In this document: positions 1-6,831 of the stretch, piece by piece
Numbering within the stretch: position 1 is the stretch's first letter
How the letters are laid out: each line of letters starts with the position of its first letter
NCBI GenBank assembly: GCA_050694015.1
Contig: JBOGWY010000053.1
Location: forward strand, 1-8,121
Length of the DNA stretch: 8,121 nt
Reading direction: 5' to 3'
Source: JBOGWY01 sp050694015
GTDB lineage: Bacteria > Actinomycetota > CADDZG01 > WHSQ01
Position numbers and translations under genes: made by a program
Notes under the pieces: generated by a model
Told to the model about the DNA's origin: nothing
Database searches by the model: none
The model's input: only the letters and a program-made list of their open reading frames with translations

Positions 1-1909
1 CACCGGTGTGGTCGCCCTGGTTCGGAAACGTCGTGACGTGGCCGTCGTATTCGACGTCCCACACCCAGTAAGCGTGGTCGTGGACGAGACCGAGGCGCGG
101 GAAGTCCGACCCGTCCATCACCTTGTAGCGGACGCGCCACGGGTTCCGCTCGACGCGGAGACCCTTCAGGAATGCTTGGCCGCGGTCCCAGTTGTCGACC
201 TCGCCGAGAGCGAAGTGATCGGCAACGAACTCGTTCTGCTCGTAGCGGTAGCCGAGTGACTGGAAACGTTGTCCGTGACGCACGGTCCCGGCGACCGGCA
301 CGAGCTCGTCGGCGATGCCGTGCCAGATCAAGAACGGGACGTGCATGACGTTGTCCGCGATCCAGTAGCTGTTCGTCTCGTCGTCGACGAGATCCGCCGT
401 GTGGACGGGTCCCAGCGAGATGCCCTCGCCTTGAGGTCCGACGACGGGGAACGCGCCGGCGAACAGGTCCGGGTACTGCGCTGCGAGCTTGAAGGTGCCG
501 TAACCGCCCATCGAGTAGCCGTTGATGTAGACGCGATCTCGATCGAGGTCGTAGCGGCGCGCGACGTCGGCCCACGCTTCGAAGACATCGAGCTCGGCCT
601 CGTGCAGGTACCAACCGTCGGGGCCGCGACCCATCGTCGTCATCGCGATCGCACCCTGTTCCTCGGCAAGATCCCGATAGGTGTTCGGAGAGATCACCGC
701 GAACTGGTTGTAGGTGCACGAGAGCGAGTGCAGCACGAGTTGGAACGGCGCCGCGCGTCCGGGTCGATATGTCTTCGGGACGTACAGCGAGTACGGCTGG
801 AGCGTGCCCAGCAGCCACGGCCGTTCCGCCGCCACGCCTTCACCGAGGTCGAGGTGGCTGACGTAGATCCGGTTCATGTAGCCGCGCTGCGGGACGTTCG
901 AGCGGCTGTGCCCAGATCCCATCGCGCCGAAATCGACGTCGGCGTGGAACCGCGTGATGTCGCGGGCCGCGAGCGCCTTTGCCTGTCCGTGATCGCGCCA
1001 GTGCCCGTATCCGACGCTGCGACTCCCGAGGTTGGTGTCGTTCTTCCCCATCGGTTCGTCGTTCTCGGCTTCGTATCGGAATGCGACGTTGAACACCGGC
1101 GGCGGATCGGTGTTCCGCGCTCCCCCGGGTTGAGTGCGAGTCGGCGTCGACCCGACCTGAGCGAACGCGGTCTTGGTGATATGCGCTATGCCGGTAACGG
1201 CGTAATGCCTCCAGGTCTGTGACCCCGGATCGAGGATGCGACGCGGCACCACGACCTCTATCTGGTTGCGCTGCTCGTCGACATCGACGTTCACCATCTC
1301 CCCGTCGACCTCGGCGATGTTCCCGTTGGTGAACAACACGTGCTCGAGGTCGATGGGGCCCAGGCTCCCGAGGCCGTAGCCCCAGGTCGTCGCCTGCTTG
1401 CCCCCGTTCGTGTCGATCCCGACCGCGATCGCCGTCGCATCGCTCTGCAACATGGTGTTCAGCGTGAAGCGGTACGCGATCGAGTCGCTCGACCGATCGA
1501 TCCGCAGCTCGACGAGGTCGGCGGCGTTGTATCCGTAGATCTTGCGCGCCTCCGGATAGACGACATCGCCGGTCATGGCTCCGAAGGTCAGCTCGGACGT
1601 GGGTATGCGCGGCTCGGGGCTCCCCCGCGCATTCGTCGTGTTCGCGCCGTAGTCGTCGTAGAGGTAGTCCTGGTAGACGAACTCGCCGTCGGTGATCGCA
1701 TACGCGCCCGAGACCATGAGCGGTGCTGCGTCCCAACGCCCGGCGTTCTCGAGCAGGGGTGAGGCGGCCGGCGGCGCGTACAGCGCCGGAGGGCCCGGCC
1801 GTGGCGGCGACGACGCGCTCGCCGGGCTCACCGGGAGCACCTGCACGATGAGCGTCGCGAGCAATAGGAGGAGTACCGCGCGTCCGCGCATATCGAATGT
1901 CTTCGACAT
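1..1909 (-). CDS. Secreted alpha/beta hydrolase (PHB depolymerase/S9-like esterase or peptidase) with N-terminal beta-sandwich-like domain; 3' end beyond window
   Basis: Reading the minus strand from ATG 1909 gives 636 uninterrupted codons to the window edge, with no stop, so the C-terminus is missing. Residues 1-32 form a signal peptide: Arg8/Arg10, a Leu-rich core and an ASA cleavage site before Ser33. Residues ~52-250 look like an all-beta module similar to the glucodextranase C-terminal/DOMON-like type (YDDYGAN, NAADLVELR at 128, W233); this assignment is tentative. From about residue 372 (PYSLYVPKTYRPG) an alpha/beta hydrolase begins. The nucleophile elbow is GYSMGGYG with Ser466, the acid is probably Asp534 in WHGIADELVPV, and the His is probably His565 in ADHFALG. 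The protein is expected to be an exported serine esterase or peptidase; the substrate is unknown. An AGGAA ribosome-binding site overlaps the serC stop, 12 nt before ATG 1909. The alternative ATG at 1891 lies 30 nt from that site and would lose part of the n-region. It probably shares a transcript with serC. Confidence 0.88.
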   Translation of the reverse strand, partial: MSKTFDMRGRAVLLLLLATLIVQVLPVSPASASSPPRPGPPALYAPPAASPLLENAGRWDAAPLMVSGAYAITDGEFVYQDYLYDDYGANTTNARGSPEPRIPTSELTFGAMTGDVVYPEARKIYGYNAADLVELRIDRSSDSIAYRFTLNTMLQSDATAIAVGIDTNGGKQATTWGYGLGSLGPIDLEHVLFTNGNIAEVDGEMVNVDVDEQRNQIEVVVPRRILDPGSQTWRHYAVTGIAHITKTAFAQVGSTPTRTQPGGARNTDPPPVFNVAFRYEAENDEPMGKNDTNLGSRSVGYGHWRDHGQAKALAARDITRFHADVDFGAMGSGHSRSNVPQRGYMNRIYVSHLDLGEGVAAERPWLLGTLQPYSLYVPKTYRPGRAAPFQLVLHSLSCTYNQFAVISPNTYRDLAEEQGAIAMTTMGRGPDGWYLHEAELDVFEAWADVARRYDLDRDRVYINGYSMGGYGTFKLAAQYPDLFAGAFPVVGPQGEGISLGPVHTADLVDDETNSYWIADNVMHVPFLIWHGIADELVPVAGTVRHGQRFQSLGYRYEQNEFVADHFALGEVDNWDRGQAFLKGLRVERNPWRVRYKVMDGSDFPRLGLVHDHAYWVWDVEYDGHVTTFPNQGDHTG

Positions 1910-1921
1910 GCGGGTGCGCAG

Positions 1922-1926
1922 TTCCT
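1922..1926 (-). promoter_or_regulatory. Ribosome-binding site of the secreted hydrolase, overlapping the serC stop codon
   Basis: Minus-strand AGGAA shares its AG with the TAG stop of serC and lies 12 nt before ATG 1909. This favours the 1909 start over ATG 1891 and suggests translational coupling to serC. The spacing is somewhat long, so the assignment is moderate. Confidence 0.5.
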
Positions 1927-3052
1927 ACCCGGCGATCGCCTCCAGGACGAAGTCGATACAGCGAGTTAGGGCGTCGACGTCGTCTGCCTCGACGGCCGGA
2001 TACATGCCGATGCGCAGCTGGTTGCGGCCCAGCTTGCGGTACGGCTCGGTATCGACGATGCCGTTCGCACGCAGCGCCGTCGATATCGATTTGGCATCCA
2101 CGGTGTCCGCGAAGTCGATCGTTCCGACGACCGGGCTGCGCTCCCCCGGCTCTTTCACGTAGGGCGTCGCGAGCTCGTGGCTCTCGGCCCACGCGTACAG
2201 GATCTGCGACGACCGGTCGCTACGCGACGCGGCCCACTCGAGTCCGCCGTTGGCGAGGAACCACTCGACCTGGTCGACCATGAGGAACAGCGAGACGAGC
2301 GGCGGCGTGTTGTAGGTCTGGTCCTTGCGCGAGTTGTCGAGCGCGATCTGCAGGTCGAGCGACGCGGGGATGTAACGACCCGAGGCCGCGATCTTGCCGA
2401 TGCGATCGATCGCCACCGGCGAGCACAGCGCGATCCAGAGCCCGGCGTCTGACGCGAGGCCCTTCTGCGGCGAGAAGTAGTAGACGTCGAAGTCATCCGC
2501 GTCGACACGCATGCCCGCCGCCGCGGAGGTGCCGTCGACCGCCGTGAACGCGACCGGTGTGGGGCGGCCCACATCCATCGCGACCCCCGTCGAGGTCTCG
2601 TTGTGGGTGAGCGCGTAGATATCGACGTCGTCGGCGGGCTCAGGGATCGGATGGGTCCCGTACTCGGACTCGATGATCTGCGGATCGCTGAGATGGGTCG
2701 CCACGGCCGCGGCCTGCGCGCACTTCGCGGAGAACTCGCCGAAGACAAGGTGCTGGCTCTTGCGCTCGATCAGCCCGAACACCATCGCGTCCCAGAACGC
2801 GGTCGCCCCACCGACCCCCAAGAGCACCTCGTACCCGTCGGGCAGCGAGAACAGATCGCGAAGACCCGTCCGCAAACGGCCAACGACGTTTTTCACCGGG
2901 GCCTGCCGGTGACTCGTGCCGAGGTAACCGGTGCCGGTGGTCAGCAACGCTTCGAGCCCGTCGGCGCGAACCTTCGACGGGCCCGAACCGAAGCGACCGT
3001 CGCGCGGCTTCAACGAGTCGGGGATGACGATCTCACGGGGCTCTTTTGTCAT
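1925..3052 (-). CDS. serC: Phosphoserine aminotransferase, actinobacterial type
   Basis: This 375-residue cytosolic PLP enzyme converts 3-phosphohydroxypyruvate and glutamate to phosphoserine and 2-oxoglutarate, the second step of serine synthesis. It closely follows the mycobacterial SerC, as recalled from memory, over its full length. Shared segments include KPRDGRFGSGPSKVR (16-30), GTSHRQAPVKN (45-55), GGATAFWDA (81-89), HNETSTGVA (150-158), QTYNTP (245-250), and NGIVDTEPYRKLGRNQLR (330-347). The Schiff-base lysine is Lys197 in FSPQKG. The start is firm: reading upstream, the in-frame codons are CAT, GAC, TTC, TGC and then a TGA stop at 3065-3067, with no other start codon. There is no visible Shine-Dalgarno sequence, so the transcript may be leaderless or nearly so. 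It is divergent from the aspartate aminotransferase (14 bp between start codons) and is followed 15 bp later by the secreted hydrolase. Nothing appears degraded. Confidence 0.97.
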   Translation of the reverse strand: MTKEPREIVIPDSLKPRDGRFGSGPSKVRADGLEALLTTGTGYLGTSHRQAPVKNVVGRLRTGLRDLFSLPDGYEVLLGVGGATAFWDAMVFGLIERKSQHLVFGEFSAKCAQAAAVATHLSDPQIIESEYGTHPIPEPADDVDIYALTHNETSTGVAMDVGRPTPVAFTAVDGTSAAAGMRVDADDFDVYYFSPQKGLASDAGLWIALCSPVAIDRIGKIAASGRYIPASLDLQIALDNSRKDQTYNTPPLVSLFLMVDQVEWFLANGGLEWAASRSDRSSQILYAWAESHELATPYVKEPGERSPVVGTIDFADTVDAKSISTALRANGIVDTEPYRKLGRNQLRIGMYPAVEADDVDALTRCIDFVLEAIAG

Positions 3053-3078
3053 ATGGTCGAAGCATCATGCCGCAAAAG
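3043..3078. promoter_or_regulatory. Compressed divergent start region of serC and aminotransferase, with a short inverted repeat
   Basis: Only 14 bp (3053-3066) separate the two start codons, so both promoters must overlap the opposite coding sequence. A perfect 6-bp inverted repeat, CTTTTG (3043-3048) and CAAAAG (3073-3078), is centred almost exactly between the two starts. On the plus strand TATGGT (3052-3057) could serve as a -10 box for the aminotransferase. On the minus strand GATGCT (3066-3061) is a weak candidate for serC. Neither gene has a clear ribosome-binding site. Promoter positions are inferred. The repeat may simply reflect lysine codons near both N-termini. Confidence 0.35.
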
Positions 3079-4263
3079 CGACTGGCCGAACGTGTGGCCT
3101 CGATCCCGGAGTCTCCGACGCTCGCGGTCGACGCCAAGGCCAAGGAGCTGAAGGCCGCCGGCGAGAAAGTGATCGGATTCGGCGCCGGCGAACCGGATTT
3201 CCCGACCCCCGAGCACATCGTCAACGCGGCCGCCGAGGCTACTCATCATGCGCTGTATCACCATTACACACCGACGGCCGGGTTGCTCGATCTACGCGCC
3301 GCGATCGCGCGCAAGACCGAGCGCGACTCCGGGTTCTCGGTGCAGCCGTCGCAGGTGATCGTGTCCAACGGCGGGAAGCACGCGATCTACAACGCGGTCA
3401 TGAGCGTGATCGACCCCGGCGACGAGGTGCTGCTCCCGGCCCCCTACTGGGTCAGCTACCCCGAGGTGATCAAGCTGGCGGGCGGCACGGTCGTCGCGCT
3501 GCCGACCATCGAGCAGACGGGTTTCCGCGTCACGCTCGAGCATCTCGACGCGGCCGTCACCGACAAGACGAAGATGCTGCTGTTCGTGTCACCATCCAAC
3601 CCAACGGGCGCGGTCTATCCGGTAGACGAGGTGCGCGCGATCGGCGAATGGGCCGTCGAGCGCGGTCTGTGGGTTCTGACCGACGAGATCTACGAGCACC
3701 TGACCTACGGCGGCGCGAAGCACGCATCGATGCCCGTGCTCGTCCCGGAGCTCGCCGAGCGGTGCCTCGTCCTTAACGGTGTCGCTAAGACGTACGCTAT
3801 GACCGGCTGGCGGGTGGGGTGGATGATCGCACCACTCGACGTCGTACAGGGCGCGACGAACCTCCAGTCCCACGTGACCTCGAACGTTTCGAACGTCGCG
3901 CAGGCGGCCGCGCTCGCCGCGGTCTCGGGTGACCTAGAAGCCGTCGCGATGATGCGCGATGCGTTCGATCGCCGTCGCATGACCATGTTCAAGATGCTCA
4001 ACGAGATCCCCGGCGTGACCTGTATCGAGCCGGAAGGTGCGTTCTACGCGTTCCCGTCCTTCAAGGGCGTGCTCGGCCGCGAGATCGGGGGCCGCGCCGC
4101 GTCGACCACGTTGGAGCTCGCCGAGATCATCCTCGAACAAGCGAAGGTCGCGATCGTGCCGGGTGAGGGATTCGGCGCTCCGGGCTACGCGCGGCTTAGT
4201 TACGCGCTGGGAGACGACGACCTGATCGAGGGCGTAACCCGCATCGCGCAGCTCCTCTCCTAG
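3067..4263 (+). CDS. aspC: Pyridoxal-phosphate aminotransferase, class I (aspartate/aromatic amino acid aminotransferase)
   Basis: A complete 398-residue fold-type I transaminase that moves an amino group between aspartate (or an aromatic amino acid) and 2-oxoglutarate in the cytosol. It matches the Ib aspartate aminotransferase subgroup: SPTLAVDAKAKELKAAGEKV near the N-terminus, GAGEPDFPTP (39-48), YTPTAGLLDLR (67-77), PAPYWVSYPE (125-134), SPSNPTGAVYP (175-185, Asn178), DEIYEHLTY (206-214, Asp206), and NGVAKTYAMTGWRVGW (237-252, Lys241 forming the PLP aldimine). Arg376 in ARLSYA is the likely substrate-carboxylate arginine. ATG 3067 fits the family N-terminus. An in-frame TTG at 3046 would add seven residues and run into the serC coding region, so it is less likely. 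Family members differ in substrate: prephenate, tyrosine and N-succinyl-diaminopimelate transaminases are close relatives. The symbol is therefore a subgroup call rather than a proven specificity. Confidence 0.9.
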   Translation: MPQKRLAERVASIPESPTLAVDAKAKELKAAGEKVIGFGAGEPDFPTPEHIVNAAAEATHHALYHHYTPTAGLLDLRAAIARKTERDSGFSVQPSQVIVSNGGKHAIYNAVMSVIDPGDEVLLPAPYWVSYPEVIKLAGGTVVALPTIEQTGFRVTLEHLDAAVTDKTKMLLFVSPSNPTGAVYPVDEVRAIGEWAVERGLWVLTDEIYEHLTYGGAKHASMPVLVPELAERCLVLNGVAKTYAMTGWRVGWMIAPLDVVQGATNLQSHVTSNVSNVAQAAALAAVSGDLEAVAMMRDAFDRRRMTMFKMLNEIPGVTCIEPEGAFYAFPSFKGVLGREIGGRAASTTLELAEIILEQAKVAIVPGEGFGAPGYARLSYALGDDDLIEGVTRIAQLLS

Positions 4264-4269
4264 TAACGT
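4264..4269 (+). promoter_or_regulatory. Candidate -10 box for a leaderless transcript of the GGDEF-like gene
   Basis: TAACGT matches the actinobacterial TANNNT -10 pattern and occupies -13 to -8 relative to ATG 4277, the geometry expected if transcription begins at the start codon. It follows directly after the aminotransferase stop codon. No Shine-Dalgarno sequence lies before the gene. Read-through from the upstream gene is equally possible. Confidence 0.4.
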
Positions 4270-4276
4270 CTTGCCT

Positions 4277-4882
4277 ATGGAACTTGAGCGGCCCACAGAC
4301 GGCCCGAATTCTGAGCTCCTCGCCCACATCGATGATCTTCACCGCGTCCTCAAGGAGCGTGACGAGGAGATCGGGAAGTTACGTCTGCAGCTCGATGCCC
4401 TGTCGACGATCGACAGCGTCACGGGTCTGCTGAGCACCAAGGGCGCGCTCGATGCGATCGAGGTGTCGCTCCTGCGCCTCGACCGGCAATCGGAACCGTT
4501 CGGCGTCCTCGTCTTCCGCATGCCCGGCCTCGACGCGTTATTGAAAGGTGACGACGTGTCGGGCGACGTGCTCCGTCACTTCGCGGCGCTGTTCTCCACG
4601 GGGCTGCGAGAGCTCGACCGCAAAGCACGCGTTGCGACCGATACCTTCGCGGCGATCATGCCATTCGTGACGTCGGTCGATATGCCGGCGATCATTCACC
4701 GCCTCGAGTCGCTGTTCACTGACACACCCGTGACCATCGGCGACAGGAGACTCGAGGGCGAGCCCCGCTTCGCGGCGATCATGGTCGCGACGCTCGAAGA
4801 GAAGAGCCCGAAGAGGATCCTCGACCGCGCGCTCGTGGCGTGCGCCGAGACCGACCGAGAAGCGCTCATCGAAACGATCTAG
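4277..4882 (+). CDS. Coiled-coil protein with degenerate (catalytically dead) GGDEF domain
   Basis: A 201-residue soluble protein without a signal peptide or membrane segment. Residues ~12-44 form a charged heptad-rich helix (DDLHRVLKERDEEIGKLRLQ), the usual coiled-coil linker before a GGDEF domain. Residues ~45-147 then follow the GGDEF plan: STIDSVTGLLSTKGALDAIE resembles the D-x-LTGL-xNR opening, GDDVSGDVLRHFAALF resembles the GHxxGDxvL helix, and RVATDTFAAIMP occupies the RxGGDEFaillP position. The signature is reduced to Ala120-Thr121-Asp122-Thr123-Phe124. The metal-binding Asp of the LLLDLD strand is Arg81 (VFRMPG). Diguanylate cyclase activity is therefore very unlikely; a scaffold, dimerisation or nucleotide-sensing role is inferred. 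ATG 4277 is preferred to TTG 4271. It lies 13 bp after the aminotransferase stop, and its own stop abuts that of the siroheme gene. Confidence 0.78.
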   Translation: MELERPTDGPNSELLAHIDDLHRVLKERDEEIGKLRLQLDALSTIDSVTGLLSTKGALDAIEVSLLRLDRQSEPFGVLVFRMPGLDALLKGDDVSGDVLRHFAALFSTGLRELDRKARVATDTFAAIMPFVTSVDMPAIIHRLESLFTDTPVTIGDRRLEGEPRFAAIMVATLEEKSPKRILDRALVACAETDREALIETI

Positions 4883-5533
4883 TCATCCGTGACGCATCTG
4901 GGCGGCGCGGATCAAATCCTTGACCTCGTCCCTGTTGCCGGTGCGCAGCCGTTCGATCGGATCGGGATCGCCGTTGACGATGTCTTCGAAGAACTCCTTG
5001 CGATCGTCGTAGGTCGGCAGCGTCTTCTTGGCCCAGTCGCGGACACCGTCGAGTAGCTGCGCAAGCTCCGCGTACTCCGGACCGATGTTGGCGGCGATCT
5101 CGCGTTTCATGCGTTTGGCGAGGGCCGGGCTCGCTCCGGACGTAGAGATCGCGACTGCCAGCGGACCCTCGCGCACGATCGCCGGCAGGATGAAGTTGCA
5201 CAGCTCCGGGACGTCGACGACGTTGACGAGCATCGTGCGGGCCTCGGCGTCGTTGTGGACGCGCGTGTTGAGCTCGGTGTCTGAGGTCGCGGCAACGACC
5301 AGGAGTTTGCCGTCGAGATCGCTCGTCTCGTAGACGCGTGGGTGCCACTCGATCTCGTCCGAGGCGTCGAGCACCTCGATCTCGGCGACCGCCTCGGGAG
5401 CCACCACGGTTATGTCCGCGCCGCACGCGAGCAGGCCCTCGATCTTCTCGAGGCCGATCCGCCCGGCCCCCACGACGAGCACCCGCCGCCCCGTCAGCAC
5501 CAGACAAGCGATGTAGAGATTCGCATCCAGCAT
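4883..5533 (-). CDS. Precorrin-2 dehydrogenase / sirohydrochlorin ferrochelatase (stand-alone siroheme synthase N-terminal unit)
   Basis: A 216-residue cytosolic enzyme of the Met8p/SirC/CysG-N family, which uses NAD to oxidise precorrin-2 to sirohydrochlorin and, in bifunctional members, inserts iron to make siroheme for sulfite and nitrite reductases. The N-terminus has a Rossmann strand and nucleotide loop, RRVLVVGAGRIGLEKIEGLL (16-35). Residues 104-120 carry NVVDVPELCNFILPAIV, with Asp107 at the position of the catalytic aspartate of Met8p. VAISTSGASPALAKRMKREI (127-146) is the family dimerisation/active-site block. Length is normal, and there is no fused uroporphyrinogen methyltransferase domain, which must be encoded elsewhere. 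ATG 5533 has no Shine-Dalgarno sequence but a well-placed TAGGCT upstream, suggesting a leaderless mRNA. The gene is convergent with the GGDEF-like gene with zero spacing, and a terminator isolates it from the propeller genes. Names used for such genes include sirC and MET8; I cannot choose between the dehydrogenase-only and bifunctional forms. Confidence 0.93.
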   Translation of the reverse strand: MLDANLYIACLVLTGRRVLVVGAGRIGLEKIEGLLACGADITVVAPEAVAEIEVLDASDEIEWHPRVYETSDLDGKLLVVAATSDTELNTRVHNDAEARTMLVNVVDVPELCNFILPAIVREGPLAVAISTSGASPALAKRMKREIAANIGPEYAELAQLLDGVRDWAKKTLPTYDDRKEFFEDIVNGDPDPIERLRTGNRDEVKDLIRAAQMRHG

Positions 5534-5540
5534 GAGCGCG

Positions 5541-5546
5541 AGCCTA
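5541..5546 (-). promoter_or_regulatory. Candidate -10 box for leaderless transcription of the siroheme gene
   Basis: Minus-strand TAGGCT fits the TANNNT pattern and sits at -13 to -8 from ATG 5533, the same geometry as at 4264-4269. A poor -35 candidate, TTAACG (5566-5561), is only 14 bp upstream. The preceding transcript ends at the terminator at 5579-5606, so a promoter is required in this ~100-bp gap. Confidence 0.5.
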
Positions 5547-5578
5547 GTCCGGCGTCCCGGCGTTAAGCGTTCTTCTAC

Positions 5579-5606
5579 ACAAGAAAGCGGGGGCCGAGGC
5601 CCCCGC
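5579..5606 (-). terminator. Intrinsic terminator of the propeller gene pair
   Basis: A perfect 9-bp GC-only stem (5598-5606 with 5587-5595) closes over a 2-base gap, or 8 bp with a tetraloop. On the minus strand it is followed by TTTCTTGT (5586-5579). It lies 27 nt past the TAA at 5634. The plus-strand side has no T-run, so it works in one direction only. Confidence 0.85.
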
Positions 5607-5633
5607 GTTCCTGTCGCCGCCTAACGTTCTGCC

Positions 5634-6827
5634 TTACTTGAGACCTTTGATCGTGAAGGCGTCGAGGCCTCGGTGCATGTCGTTCGTGTAGAGCTTGCCT
5701 TCGTGCCACAGCACGGAATACGTGGCGGAGTCGGGAGCCATGAAATACGCGACCTCGACGGGCAGCGCGCTCTGGTCGATCGATAGCACGCTCCAGCCAC
5801 CGGTGAACCACGTGACGCCGAGGTAATGCGTGCCCGGCATCCAGTCGAGACCGTGGCTCAGGCACCACGAGTCGACCCAGCCCACGTAGTTACCGATGCC
5901 GGCGGTGTCACGGCCCCCACGAGGAGCAGCCATGCTGCCCACCACGATGGGAGTCTGCGGGTTGCTGATGTCGTAGACCCACACGCGACCGGTGGGGCTC
6001 TGCCCGGTGTGGCACTCGTGCGCGGCGAACGCCTCGTCGTCGACGGCGAGATAGTTGCCGTCGCTCGATGCGGTGGCGTAATGCGAGTACTGGACCGCGG
6101 GGTTCACGATCTTGCCGAGCATCGCCGGAGCGAGCGGATCGGTCATGTCCCAGATATGCACCTCACCCGTCCCGATGGCGCCGGTGCAGAAGCCGAGCTT
6201 CTTGCCCTTGCTCATATGGAACGAGATGTCGTGGCAGTCGCTCGTGACGGTCTTCGGTGTCGCGACGACCTTCGGCTTGCGCGGGTTGCTCACATCGACG
6301 ACGGCGGGACCGGCGTTGTTGCCGCCGGAGAGCCCGCCACCCGCGGTGTAGATCAGGTTCGTGCCGGGGACCGGCTTCAGCGTGTGGTTCTTATTCGTCA
6401 TGATCGAGCCGAGGATCTTGGGCTTGCGCGGGTTCGAGACATCGATCGTCATGAACCCGTTACCGGCCGCCGGCGCGCAAGTGTTCTGGTGGAAGCCCAT
6501 CACGACGAGACCCGGCTTCACGACCTCGACGTCGTTGTCGTTACCCGGACAGTGGAGGAACCCGACCTCCTTGGGGGCCTTTCCCGACACGTCGAAGATG
6601 TGGAGACCACCCTTCTTGGGGTCCTGTCCTCGGTTGTCCTCGCCGTCGAGCTCACCGGTGTAGAGGTACTTGCCGCTCGCGGCGAGCTCGGTGCCGCCCG
6701 TGTACTTGACGTCGTCGATCTGCTTGACGTTCTTGGATCTCTCCACCGCCTGGTCCGCCGACGCCGGAGCGAGCGCGCTCGCGGCCAGCGCGGCCGTCAG
6801 CAGCCCGACACTCAATCCCTTCAGCAT
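5634..6827 (-). CDS. Secreted LVIVD-repeat beta-propeller protein (downstream paralogue)
   Basis: A 397-residue exported protein. Residues 1-24 are a signal peptide (Lys3, hydrophobic core, PASA cleavage before Asp25). The mature part consists of about seven LVIVD-type units whose strands end in DVSNP-like turns: HIFDVSGKAPKEVG (76-89), TIDVSNPRKPKILG (127-140), VVDVSNPRKPKVVA (176-189), HIWDMTDPLAPAMLG (224-238), VYDISNPQTPIVVG (284-297), then SIDQSALPVEVA and the C-terminal AFTIKGLK. This predicts a seven-bladed propeller. Six cysteines (93, 117, 198, 214, 272, 322) and histidines 113, 148, 199, 204, 249 and 325 are shared with the upstream paralogue. ATG 6827 has a strong AAGGGGA ribosome-binding site 4-5 nt away. 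An in-frame GTG at 6875 would add 16 residues and spoil the signal peptide. It is second in a two-gene operon. The function is unknown; a metal site is proposed in the findings. Confidence 0.88.
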   Translation of the reverse strand: MLKGLSVGLLTAALAASALAPASADQAVERSKNVKQIDDVKYTGGTELAASGKYLYTGELDGEDNRGQDPKKGGLHIFDVSGKAPKEVGFLHCPGNDNDVEVVKPGLVVMGFHQNTCAPAAGNGFMTIDVSNPRKPKILGSIMTNKNHTLKPVPGTNLIYTAGGGLSGGNNAGPAVVDVSNPRKPKVVATPKTVTSDCHDISFHMSKGKKLGFCTGAIGTGEVHIWDMTDPLAPAMLGKIVNPAVQYSHYATASSDGNYLAVDDEAFAAHECHTGQSPTGRVWVYDISNPQTPIVVGSMAAPRGGRDTAGIGNYVGWVDSWCLSHGLDWMPGTHYLGVTWFTGGWSVLSIDQSALPVEVAYFMAPDSATYSVLWHEGKLYTNDMHRGLDAFTIKGLK

Positions 6828-6831
6828 CTCG

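Noticed and set aside
269..1222. A 317-codon open frame on the plus strand
   Set aside because: It lies antisense to the secreted hydrolase, whose reading frame gives a signal peptide, domain motifs and a catalytic triad. The plus-strand product is Arg/Val/Asp-rich without recognisable motifs, as expected for a shadow in GC-rich DNA.
840..2192. A 450-codon open frame on the minus strand
   Set aside because: It crosses from the end of serC into the hydrolase in another frame. The product is extremely Arg-rich and low in complexity, and both underlying genes are convincing.
3046..3066. Earlier TTG start at 3046 for the aminotransferase
   Set aside because: The seven extra residues match no family N-terminus and would overlap the serC start. 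ATG 3067 gives a standard N-terminus.
2603..3776. Plus-strand open frames of 182 and 281 codons over serC and the aminotransferase
   Set aside because: Both overlap well-identified enzymes in other frames and have Arg/Ala-rich, motif-free products.
4880..4900. GTCA...TGAC inverted repeat at the convergent junction
   Set aside because: The four-base stem is too short and has no T-run on either strand to call a terminator.
4866..5507. A 213-codon minus-strand frame overlapping the siroheme gene
   Set aside because: It is a frame-shifted reading of the siroheme gene. The true frame contains the NAD loop and the catalytic Asp107 motif.
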